Source: Actinomycetospora callitridis (GTDB taxonomy: Bacteria > Actinomycetota > Actinomycetes > Mycobacteriales > Pseudonocardiaceae). From it: a stretch of DNA of 64,000 bases. This document shows positions 28,325 through 35,420 of this stretch, in pieces; positions within the stretch are counted from its first letter, which is position 1, and every line of letters begins with the position of its first letter. Where the stretch lies: the NCBI RefSeq assembly GCF_028737265.1, contig NZ_JAQZAK010000001.1, positions 248,001 through 312,000 on the forward strand, in the 5' to 3' direction. The notes under the pieces were generated by a model, which ran no database searches, was not told the DNA's origin, and saw only the letters and a program-made list of their open reading frames with translations. A program made the position numbers and the translations under genes.

Positions 28325-28717
28325 TCAGTTCTCCAGGGTGCTCTCGGGGCTGGGTCCGTCGGCGTTGCCGACGGAGCGCTGACGACCTTCGTTGGCGATG
28401 CGGAACTGCTTGGCCAGCTCCACCAGCGAACGCCACTGGTCGTCGGTCAGGTGGTGGAAGTCCTCGGGCAGGGTGCGGACCTGGTGGACCGGGCGTCGGA
28501 GCTCGGCGAGCACCGCGTTGTAGTCCAGATCCAGGGCCGAACAGAGCGGCCTGATCGTGTCGTAGCGCGAGTGCGAGACCCGACTCTTCAGGACGTTGTG
28601 GACGGTGCCCTCCGACACCGGGTCGCCGAGCTCGGCGGTGAGTCGCGCGAGCTGCTTGATGTTCACGCCGCGCCGCTGCATCGCCTCTCGGACGATCTCG
28701 CCCAGGCTCCGCTCCAC
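28325..28717 (-). CDS. XRE-type helix-turn-helix regulator B
   Basis: A 130-residue protein starting at the GTG at 28717, which places the HTH right at the N-terminus: LGEIVREAMQRRGVNIKQLARLTAE, then VSEGTVHNVLKSRVSHSRYDTIRPLCSALDLDY, a standard XRE fold. A helical tail follows (TLPEDFHHLTDDQWRSLVELAKQF). The open frame extends upstream without conserved content. It converges on unknown-gene copy B with 13 nt between stops. Regulator A at 27165 is a diverged counterpart. Confidence 0.78.
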   Translation of the reverse strand: MERSLGEIVREAMQRRGVNIKQLARLTAELGDPVSEGTVHNVLKSRVSHSRYDTIRPLCSALDLDYNAVLAELRRPVHQVRTLPEDFHHLTDDQWRSLVELAKQFRIANEGRQRSVGNADGPSPESTLEN

Positions 28718-29029
28718 GAGGCCGCACCCTACGGTCTCGCCTCCCGATGCTGTCCACCTTCTGTCACCGACCGGTCTCTCTGCGGCGCCCGAACGTGGAT
28801 CTTCCGCAAGAGATCTCGGCGAGACGGTGACGCTCGGTGAGAAGTGCACGAGAGTGACGACTCAACGTCACATCGCCGACCCCGTTGGTGGCTTGTCACG
28901 CGGAAGTGCGGCTCTTAGTCTCAAGTCGCGATTGTTATCTGCGCCTGACGATGTGGCCCCGGACCTCGGCCTCGGTCGTCGCGGGTTCGTTCCCCATCGA
29001 CGTCGGACGCGAGTACCGGGGGGATTTCT
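28718..29029. other. non-coding stretch with a GTGACG-N6-CGTCAC palindrome
   Basis: This gap of about 310 nt lies between divergent genes. A perfect 6+6 bp inverted repeat, GTGACG/CGTCAC, sits at 28854-28871 and is a candidate operator for regulator B. An AT-rich patch around 28932-28945 (ATTGTTATCT) could be a -10 region for rightward transcription. I see no gene with convincing start signals here. Confidence 0.4.
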
Positions 29030-29428
29030 GTGGGTGTCGCTGCGTGGATCTATCTCGGTGCGGCGTCCTGGACGGTGGTGAGCTGCGGCCTCGGCCTCGT
29101 GATCGGCCGATTCCTGGCGACGCAGGATCACGGTCCTCCGGTCGAAGCGGACCGGGGGACGCCTCAGGTGGTCTGGTCGGCCCGCGCGCCGGCCACGGCG
29201 GTCAGGACCGGCACGCCGTCGATCCGCCGGGGCAGGAGCCCGGACTCGGCGGCGGTGGTGACCAGGACGACGAGGTCGACCGCAGGGTGCTGTGCTGCGT
29301 GGTGCAACTGCCGCTCCACGGGTTCCGTCAGCCCACCCAGCGCCGGCACCACGCCGATCGACGCCTCGACGCGCGGGAACGGCTCCGCGGCCAGCAGCGG
29401 CAGGCGGAGGTCGCCGCCGAGGGCGTAG
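29030..29428 (+). CDS. possible small membrane protein (doubtful)
   Basis: A GTG with GGGGGGA about 5 nt upstream opens a frame beginning GVAAWIYLGAASWTVVSCGLGLVIGRFL, a clear single transmembrane helix followed by a polar stretch. Its 132-codon frame overlaps the better-supported minus-strand gene 29164-29562 by about 265 bp, so at most the first 45 residues look genuine. It may be a short protein whose original stop was lost, or chance. Confidence 0.25.
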   Translation: MGVAAWIYLGAASWTVVSCGLGLVIGRFLATQDHGPPVEADRGTPQVVWSARAPATAVRTGTPSIRRGRSPDSAAVVTRTTRSTAGCCAAWCNCRSTGSVSPPSAGTTPIDASTRGNGSAASSGRRRSPPRA

Positions 29429-29562
29429 TCCCGGACGGTGACCAGGCCGGCGCCCGCCAGGAGCAGGGCGATGACGCCGATGACGGACGTCGGGTCGAGG
29501 TGGGGGAAGGACGCACCCTCGATCAGCTCGACGACGCGGTGAGCCAGCAGTTCAGCATTCAT
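29164..29562 (-). CDS. protein of unknown function
   Basis: A 132-residue protein; the ATG has GGGAGGG about 7 nt upstream. The central part, VIGVIALLLAGAGLVTV, is hydrophobic and may be one membrane helix or a buried strand-helix. The later VDLVVLVTTAAESGLLPRRIDGVPVLTAV has a Rossmann-like alternation. I recognise no family. It is one of several small unknown genes in the 26.3-30.1 kb island. Confidence 0.55.
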   Translation of the reverse strand: MNAELLAHRVVELIEGASFPHLDPTSVIGVIALLLAGAGLVTVRDYALGGDLRLPLLAAEPFPRVEASIGVVPALGGLTEPVERQLHHAAQHPAVDLVVLVTTAAESGLLPRRIDGVPVLTAVAGARADQTT

Positions 29563-29655
29563 GCTCGACCCTCCCGCCTCCCACGACAGGACCATGATTA
29601 CCTGTTCGGGCCCGTGAGGCGAGCCCTTGACGGGAACGGTGTGTCGCGGACCTGC

Positions 29656-30033
29656 TCAGGCGAGCACCGACGCCCCGTGCGGCAGGCGTGCCGCGAAGCG
29701 GCGGTAGCCGTCGGTGTCGTCGCCGTCGTCCATGTGGTTCCAGCCGCTGACGAACACACCCTGCTCGGAGAGCACGCGCACCGCGACGGCCTGCGCGACC
29801 GCGGGACGCACCCGGGGCGCCGCGCCGCGCGGCGCCAGGGGGATCGACCAGGCCACGCGGCCACCGCGACGGCACACCAGCGACCATCCCTCGGCGTAGG
29901 CGAGCGGCTCGCTGACCAGCTCGTACTCGGTGGCGGCCACCGGCGGGACGACGACGCGCGGGTCGGCGGTGGGGGGCGCTGCCGCGGCGAGGTCGCGGAG
30001 CCCGATGACGTCCAGGTCGCGGTTCGTGATCAT
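29656..30033 (-). CDS. protein of unknown function under a CGATAC-N11-GTATCG operator
   Basis: A 125-residue protein; the ATG at 30033 has GGAGGG 8 nt upstream, favouring it over the longer open frame. The sequence has no membrane helix; it ends in a Trp/Asp-rich segment, FVSGWNHMDDGDDTDGYRRFAARL. Forty-nine bases upstream lies a 23-bp palindrome, repeated ahead of the divergent TetR gene, so both genes probably answer to that regulator. The function is unknown. Confidence 0.6.
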   Translation of the reverse strand: MITNRDLDVIGLRDLAAAAPPTADPRVVVPPVAATEYELVSEPLAYAEGWSLVCRRGGRVAWSIPLAPRGAAPRVRPAVAQAVAVRVLSEQGVFVSGWNHMDDGDDTDGYRRFAARLPHGASVLA

Positions 30034-30081
30034 GTCCGGTCCCTCCCGCGGTGCTCGTCGCCCGTCCAGCTCCCCGCGGGG

Positions 30082-30104
30082 CGATACACCGCAGCTTTGT
30101 ATCG
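30082..30104. promoter_or_regulatory. operator 1: CGATAC-N11-GTATCG
   Basis: A 23-bp element with perfect 6-bp arms CGATAC (30082-30087) and GTATCG (30099-30104). It precedes the leftward unknown gene. An identical arm pair with the same 11-nt spacing occurs at 30273. Matched spacing and the adjacent TetR gene make these good candidate sites for that regulator. Confidence 0.6.
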
Positions 30105-30272
30105 AATCGAGCCGAAACGTTAGCTGTGCCACATCGCGAGGAGCAACACGCTACGTGTCACTGACACCGGATGGAGCACGCACCCGGGCCACGTTCGTCA
30201 CTCGGACGGCCCAGCAGACGGCGTGTCGGCGTGAGGCGAGCGTGAGCAACGGTGCGTCATGGCGCGGGGCAT

Positions 30273-30295
30273 CGATACGACACGTTTGTGTATCG
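30273..30295. promoter_or_regulatory. operator 2: CGATAC-N11-GTATCG
   Basis: The second copy has CGATAC (30273-30278) and GTATCG (30290-30295), with an inner ACACGTTTGTGT near-palindrome. It lies about 25 nt ahead of the earlier candidate start of the TetR gene, a position suited to autoregulation. Confidence 0.6.
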
Positions 30296-30319
30296 GTACC
30301 CGAGGGTCACCTACACGTC

Positions 30320-31003
30320 GTGTCTTCCGCCGAGCGCGATCGCGCACGCCCGCCCGCGGCGCCCCGGATCAGGGCCGCAGCGTCGGGCGACGGTCCCGCA
30401 CACGTCGGGGGACACGTGGGCGGGCGGCCGCGCAACGCCGAGATCGACCGGCACGTCCTCGAGGTGGCCCTGCGTCACCTGCGCACCGTCGGACTGCGCG
30501 GGCTCTCGGTCGCTGCCGTGGCCGAGGAGGCCGGGACGACGCGCGCTGCGGTCTACCGGCGGTGGGCGGACCGCACCGAACTGGCCGTCGCGGCGCTCGG
30601 GACGATCACCCACGGCCCTCCCCCCGCGTCCTCGGGCGACCCGTTCGCCGATCTCGTCGGAGAGCTGGCGCGGTTCCGGCGCTTCGTCGTCGACACCGAC
30701 GCGACCGCCCTCGTCGCGGTCGCCCTGGTCGAGGGCACCGACGTCCGGGTGTGCGAGGAGATCCGGCGCCGGCTGGTCGAACCGCGCCGCCACCGGCTCC
30801 GCGAGTGCCTGCGCGCCGGGGTGGACTCGGGGGCGTTGCGTGCGCAGGCCGACCAGGCGACCGCCGAGGACCTGCTGACCGGTTCCTGGCTGGCCCACGC
30901 CGCGCGCGGAGAGCCCCTGGCCGACGACTGGGCGGCGCGCACCGCGGCGATGGTGTGGGCCGCGTGCGGCGGGGTCCCCGGTGAACACGAGACCCAGCGC
31001 TAG
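30320..31003 (+). CDS. TetR/AcrR family transcriptional regulator
   Basis: About 227 residues from the GTG at 30320; a GTG at 30416 (GGRPRNAEID start, GGGG 5 nt upstream) is also plausible and would give 195 residues. The helix-turn-helix is GLRGLSVAAVAEEAGTTRAAVYRRWADRTEL. The C-terminal part (ALVAVALVEGTDVRVCEEIRRRLVEPRR) resembles TetR_C-type ligand domains. It faces the twin CGATAC/GTATCG sites and converges on the molybdenum hydroxylase gene with a 24-nt gap. It probably controls itself and the leftward unknown gene. Confidence 0.85.
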   Translation: MSSAERDRARPPAAPRIRAAASGDGPAHVGGHVGGRPRNAEIDRHVLEVALRHLRTVGLRGLSVAAVAEEAGTTRAAVYRRWADRTELAVAALGTITHGPPPASSGDPFADLVGELARFRRFVVDTDATALVAVALVEGTDVRVCEEIRRRLVEPRRHRLRECLRAGVDSGALRAQADQATAEDLLTGSWLAHAARGEPLADDWAARTAAMVWAACGGVPGEHETQR

Positions 31004-31027
31004 ACGTCCACCCCCTAGACGTTCCCC

Positions 31028-33394
31028 CTAGACGTCCACTGCAGCCGCCTCCGGGTCGGCCGACGCGCCGCGCACGGGCAGGTCGGCGAAGAACGCCGGC
31101 GGCTCCGTCCAGGGGTCGGCCGGGGTCCCGTTCTCGGCCTCGTGGATCGCCCGCCAGACCCGCTCGGGAGTGAGCGGCATGTCGACGTGGCGCACGCCCA
31201 GGGGAGCGAGGGCGTCGACGACCGCGTTCTGCACCGCGGGCGTCGAACCGATCGTCGCGGCCTCGCCGATCCCCTTCGCGCCGAGCGGGTTGTAGGGCGT
31301 CGGTGTCTCGGTACTCGCGACCTCGTAGGTCGGGAGCTCGGCCGCGGTGGGCAGCACGTAGGCGGCGAAGGTTCCCGACGTCGGGTTGCCGTCGTCGTCG
31401 TAGGAGAAGCCCTCCCACAGCGCCTGCGAGATGCCCTGCGCGAGCCCGCCGTGCTGCTGACCGGCGACGAGCGTCGGGTTGAGCACGGTGCCGCAGTCGT
31501 CGACGGCGACGTGGCGCACGGGCGTCACGCGGCCGGTGTCGAGGTCGACCTCGACGACCGACACGTGCGCGCCGAACGGGTACGTGGCACCGGGCTGGCT
31601 CTCGTCGCGGACCTCGGTCAGCGACACGCCCTGCTCGGCCGCGGCGGCGGCGACCTCGCGCCACGTGAGCACGCGGTCGGGCACCCCGGCGACGCCCAGA
31701 CCGACGACGCCGGTGTCGTCCACCGCGGTGATGTCGCCGGGGTCGGCCTCCAGTGCGGCGGCGACGACCTCACGCGCCCGGGACAGCACGGTGTCGGCCG
31801 CGACGAGCACGCTCGAGCCCGCGAGCTGCAGTGAGCGGGAGCCACCGGTGCCGCCACCGCGCGGCACCGAGGCGGTGTCGGACTGGACGAAGCGCACCTG
31901 GTCCATCGGGACGCCGAGGCGGTCGGCGACGATCATCGCGAACGACGTCGCATGGCCCTGGCCGTGCCCGGAGGTGCCGACGGACACCGTTGCGCCGCCG
32001 TCGTCGTCGACGCTCACGGCGCCGTACTCCGCGCCACCGCCACCGGCGGTGACCTCGACGTACACGGCCAGCCCGATGCCGAGCGCGACGCGGTCACCGC
32101 GCGCGCGGCGGGCCGCCTGGTCGCGGCGCAGCTCGTCGTAGCCGGCGATGCGCAGCGCCTCGTCGAGCGCCTTCTCGTACTCGCCGGAGTCGTAGAGGGA
32201 GCCCGTGCGCGTGGTCACCGGGAACTCGTCGGGCTGCAGGAAATTGGCGCGGCGCAGCGCGGCCGGGTCCATGTCGAGCTCGTGCGCGGCCATGTCCACC
32301 AGCCGCTCGAGCATCGCCGCCGCCTCGGGCCGCCCGGCCCCGCGGAACGCGCCCATCGGCGTCGTCGTGGTCAGCACGGCGGCGCCGTCGTAGGCGATGG
32401 TGGGGATGCGGTAGACGCCCTGCGCCATGTTGCGTGTGGGCCCGAGGGTGAGCGCGCCGCCGAACCCGGCGTACGCGCCCGCGTCGCCGACCACCCGCGC
32501 GCGCAGGCCGACGATCGTGCCGTCGCGGCGCAGCCCGAGCTCGCCGTACTGCACCTGCCCGCGGCCGTGCGGCATCGCCGTGAGGTTCTCCGAGCGCGTC
32601 TCGGTCCACGTCACCGCGCGCCTGAGCTGTCGCGCCGCCTCGATCACCACCGCGTGCTCGGGCGCCAGTCCGGCCTTGCCGCCGAAGCCGCCGCCGACGT
32701 GCGGGGCGACCACGCGCACGCGCTCGGGGTCCCATCCCCACTGGCGCGCGACCTGCCCGCGCAGCCCGTGCGGCATCTGGGTGGAGACGTGGATCGTCAT
32801 CTCGTACCCGTCGCCGGGCGCCGCCGTGACCGCGTTCCCCTCCATCGGCGCCACGGCGAGGCGCTGGTTGACGATCCGCGCGCGCACCACGACGTCGGCC
32901 CCCTCGAGCGGGGCGACGTCGTCGGGGTCGCGGACGCCGGCGGCGAGGTTGCTGCCGAGCTCCTCGAACTGCAGCGGCGCCCCGTCGGCCAGCGCGGCCT
33001 CGGGGTCGACGACGGGCTCGAGCGGGTCGTAGTCGACCTCGACGAGCTCGGCGGCGTCCACGGCGGCGGCGCGCGTGGTGGCGACGACCGCCGCGACCGT
33101 GTCGCCCACGAAACGCACCTTGCCGCGGGCCAGCAGGGGGCGCGCGCAGTCGTCGTTGAGCACCATGAACGGGCGGTGGTCGGGCAGATCCGTGAGGTCC
33201 TCGCCGGTCAGGACCGTCACCACGCCCGGTGCCTCGCGCGCCTTCGCGGTGTCCACGGCGCCCAGCCGGGCGTGCGCGAGCGGGGAGCGGACGAAGACGC
33301 AGTGCAGCGCTCCGTCCGGCACGATGTTGTCGACGTACGTGGCGTGGCCGCGGAGGAGCTCGGGGTCCTCGACACGGCGCACGGCCGTTCCCAT
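31028..33394 (-). CDS. xanthine dehydrogenase/CO dehydrogenase-type molybdopterin large subunit, orphan
   Basis: A 788-residue large subunit of the molybdenum hydroxylase family. GGGFGGKAGLAPEH and the AFRGAGRPE loop, a variant of the AYRGAGR signature of form II CoxL-like proteins, are present, as are VGTSGHGQGHATSFA and YNPLGAKGIGEA near the C-terminus with the usual catalytic Glu region. The ATG at 33394 has AGGA upstream. The small [2Fe-2S] and medium FAD subunits that normally accompany it are absent on both sides, so partners must be encoded elsewhere. The substrate is unknown. Confidence 0.9.
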   Translation of the reverse strand: MGTAVRRVEDPELLRGHATYVDNIVPDGALHCVFVRSPLAHARLGAVDTAKAREAPGVVTVLTGEDLTDLPDHRPFMVLNDDCARPLLARGKVRFVGDTVAAVVATTRAAAVDAAELVEVDYDPLEPVVDPEAALADGAPLQFEELGSNLAAGVRDPDDVAPLEGADVVVRARIVNQRLAVAPMEGNAVTAAPGDGYEMTIHVSTQMPHGLRGQVARQWGWDPERVRVVAPHVGGGFGGKAGLAPEHAVVIEAARQLRRAVTWTETRSENLTAMPHGRGQVQYGELGLRRDGTIVGLRARVVGDAGAYAGFGGALTLGPTRNMAQGVYRIPTIAYDGAAVLTTTTPMGAFRGAGRPEAAAMLERLVDMAAHELDMDPAALRRANFLQPDEFPVTTRTGSLYDSGEYEKALDEALRIAGYDELRRDQAARRARGDRVALGIGLAVYVEVTAGGGGAEYGAVSVDDDGGATVSVGTSGHGQGHATSFAMIVADRLGVPMDQVRFVQSDTASVPRGGGTGGSRSLQLAGSSVLVAADTVLSRAREVVAAALEADPGDITAVDDTGVVGLGVAGVPDRVLTWREVAAAAAEQGVSLTEVRDESQPGATYPFGAHVSVVEVDLDTGRVTPVRHVAVDDCGTVLNPTLVAGQQHGGLAQGISQALWEGFSYDDDGNPTSGTFAAYVLPTAAELPTYEVASTETPTPYNPLGAKGIGEAATIGSTPAVQNAVVDALAPLGVRHVDMPLTPERVWRAIHEAENGTPADPWTEPPAFFADLPVRGASADPEAAAVDV

Positions 33395-33468
33395 GATCGA
33401 TCCTGGCACTCCTCGACGCTAGGCCTTCGAGCGCGGTCGAACGCAACCCGAGCGGGTACTCGACCGCC

Positions 33469-34296
33469 ATGTCGCTGCCGCCGCCGGGACCCGACGCCGC
33501 CGTCCTCGTCACCGGAGCCTCGTCGGGCATCGGTGCCGCCGTCGCCCGGGTGCTCGCCGGGCGCGGCCACCCGACCGTGCTCGTCGCCCGTCGCGGCGAC
33601 GCGCTGACCGAGCTCGCCGGGGAGCTGCGCGCGGTCTCCGGGCAAGCCTCCGAGGTGCACGCCGCGGACCTCGGCACCGACGCGGGCCTCACCCTCACCC
33701 GGGACCTGCTCGACGACGACCGCGTGGTCGGTCTGGTCAACGCCGCCGGCTTCGGCGTCACCGGCCGGGTCGCCGACCTCGCCGGGGACGCGGAGCGCCG
33801 CGCCGCGCTCGACGGGCTGGTCCGGCTCAACGTGCTCGCGCTGCACGACCTCACGGTGGCCGCGGTCGGTGCGCTCACCCGTCGTGTGCGCGAGGACCGC
33901 CCCGGGGCGATCCTCAACGTCTCCTCGATCAGCGCGTTCCAGCCCCTGCCGGGTGCGGCGAGCTACGCCGCGAGCAAGGCGTTCGTGCAGTCGTTCTCCG
34001 AGGCCGTGCACGCCGAGCTCGCCGGCACCGGCATCACCCTGACCGCGCTCAGCCCCGGCCTCACGCGGACCGGGTTCGCCGAGGCGGCCGGCACCGACGC
34101 GTTCGACCGGGTGCCGGACCTCGTCGTCGGAGAGGCCGCGGACGTCGCCGAGGCGGGTGTCGCGGCGATGGCGCGCGGCGACCGCAGCGTCACCCCGGGG
34201 CTGGTCAACCAGCTCTCCGTCGCCGGCGGGCGCCTCGCCCCGCGGACGCTGCTGCTGCCCGCCCTCAAGAGGGGGATGGAGGCCTTCGGGGCCTGA
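33469..34296 (+). CDS. short-chain dehydrogenase/reductase
   Basis: A 275-residue classical SDR. TGASSGIG (about 15-22) binds NAD(P), NAAGF replaces the usual NNAG, and the catalytic Ser-Tyr-Lys lie in NVSSISAFQPLPGAASYAASK. Arg residues after the second strand (VLVARRGD) favour NADP. The start is the ATG at 33469, divergent from the molybdenum hydroxylase over 74 bp, so the two may share a control region. The substrate is not predictable. Confidence 0.9.
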   Translation: MSLPPPGPDAAVLVTGASSGIGAAVARVLAGRGHPTVLVARRGDALTELAGELRAVSGQASEVHAADLGTDAGLTLTRDLLDDDRVVGLVNAAGFGVTGRVADLAGDAERRAALDGLVRLNVLALHDLTVAAVGALTRRVREDRPGAILNVSSISAFQPLPGAASYAASKAFVQSFSEAVHAELAGTGITLTALSPGLTRTGFAEAAGTDAFDRVPDLVVGEAADVAEAGVAAMARGDRSVTPGLVNQLSVAGGRLAPRTLLLPALKRGMEAFGA

Positions 34297-34400
34297 GGAG
34301 AAAAGTCCTCGCGACACTTCTCGGGGGCCGCTGTCGAAACGGGGCGGCGTCGTTCGACGCCCGGGCGAGACCCTCTCCGCCCCACCCCGAGGAGCCCCCG

Positions 34401-35216
34401 ATGAGCACCCCGACCAGCACCCCGACCAGCACCGGCTACGCCCCCGTCGGCGACCTGCAGATGTACTACGAGCTCCACGGCCCCGCGGACGCCGACGGCA
34501 CGCCCCTGCTGCTCCTGCACGGCGGCCTGTTCGACATCGACCTGCAGTTCGGTGCGGTGCTGCCCGGCCTGTCGGCGGACCGGCGGGTCATCGCGACCGA
34601 CTTCCAGGGACACGGGCGCACGAATGACCTCGACCGGCCGCTCTCGAGTGCCGCCCTCGCGGGTGACGTCGTCGCGCTGCTGGCGCACCTCGGCGTCGGG
34701 CAGGTCGACGTGTTCGGCTTCAGCGTCGGCGGCGCGGTGGCGCTGGAGCTCCTGGTGAACCACCCGGGGCTGGTGCGTCGCGCCGTCGTGTCGTCGGTGT
34801 CCTTCACCCCCGACGGCATGCGCCCCGAGAACGCCGCCGTCGGGGAGATGACGGTCGAGATGATCGAGGGGACGCCGATGGCGGACTCCTACCGCGCGAA
34901 GTCGCCGCACCCCGAGGGCCTGCAGGGGCTGCTCGACAAGCTCGGTGCGTTCGACGGCGGACCGGGCTGGAGCGACGCGCAGATCGAGGGCATCGCGGCG
35001 CCCACGCTGATGACGGTGGGCGACTGCGACGCGGTCCACCTCGAGCACGCGGTGCGCTTCCTGCGCCTGCGCGGCGGCGACGTCAACGGCGACTTCGTCG
35101 GCGTCCCGGCCTCGCAGCTCGCGGTCTTCCCGGGCACGACGCACTTCAACGGCATGGCCCGCACGGCGCTCGTGCTCGACGTCGTGACGACGTTCCTGGA
35201 GGTCGGGGAGGGCTGA
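34401..35216 (+). CDS. alpha/beta-fold hydrolase (Ser nucleophile)
   Basis: A 271-residue hydrolase with LLLLHGGLFD (oxyanion), GFSVGGAVALEL (nucleophile Ser), a late Asp in VGDCDAVH and His in PGTTHFNG. GAGGAG precedes the ATG. The N-terminus has an STPT repeat of little meaning. It is followed by two strong hairpins and so likely ends its own transcript, separate from the hydantoinase operon. It may be an esterase or C-C hydrolase. Confidence 0.88.
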   Translation: MSTPTSTPTSTGYAPVGDLQMYYELHGPADADGTPLLLLHGGLFDIDLQFGAVLPGLSADRRVIATDFQGHGRTNDLDRPLSSAALAGDVVALLAHLGVGQVDVFGFSVGGAVALELLVNHPGLVRRAVVSSVSFTPDGMRPENAAVGEMTVEMIEGTPMADSYRAKSPHPEGLQGLLDKLGAFDGGPGWSDAQIEGIAAPTLMTVGDCDAVHLEHAVRFLRLRGGDVNGDFVGVPASQLAVFPGTTHFNGMARTALVLDVVTTFLEVGEG

Positions 35217-35247
35217 TGCCCCGGACGGCGGCGGGAGACCGAGTCGT

Positions 35248-35286
35248 CCACGCACGACACTTCGAGAACCGAAGTGTCGTGCGTGG
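35248..35286. terminator. perfect 17-bp hairpin of the CTTCG-N5-CGAAG family
   Basis: CCACGCACGACACTTCG (35248-35264) and its exact complement (35270-35286) enclose the loop AGAAC. It lies 31 nt after the hydrolase stop, with no U-tract. The inner core matches the hairpins at 877-1070 and 57235-57375, although the outer arms differ. Confidence 0.75.
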
Positions 35287-35291
35287 CTGAG

Positions 35292-35319
35292 CCCAGGAGC
35301 TCGGCGTGGAGCTCCTGGG
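35292..35319. terminator. second hairpin, 11-bp stem
   Basis: CCCAGGAGCTC and GAGCTCCTGGG pair around a GGCGTG loop, 5 nt after the preceding hairpin and 13 nt before the hydantoinase promoter. Together the two stems probably insulate the downstream promoter from read-through. Confidence 0.6.
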
Positions 35320-35332
35320 GTCGTCGCTCCCC

Positions 35333-35361
35333 TTGACGTGCCTTCGCTGGTGTCAGATAGT
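35333..35361 (+). promoter_or_regulatory. promoter of the hyu operon
   Basis: TTGACG (35333-35338) and GATAGT (35356-35361) are 17 nt apart, a good sigma70-type pair, about 60 nt ahead of the first gene. Repeated GTCAA half-sites follow (35361-35376) and might bind a regulator. Confidence 0.55.
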
Positions 35362-35420
35362 CAACGACACCGTCAAACGCGTGGCTCGGGTCACGCTCCG
35401 GCTCAACGAGGAGAGTGGCC

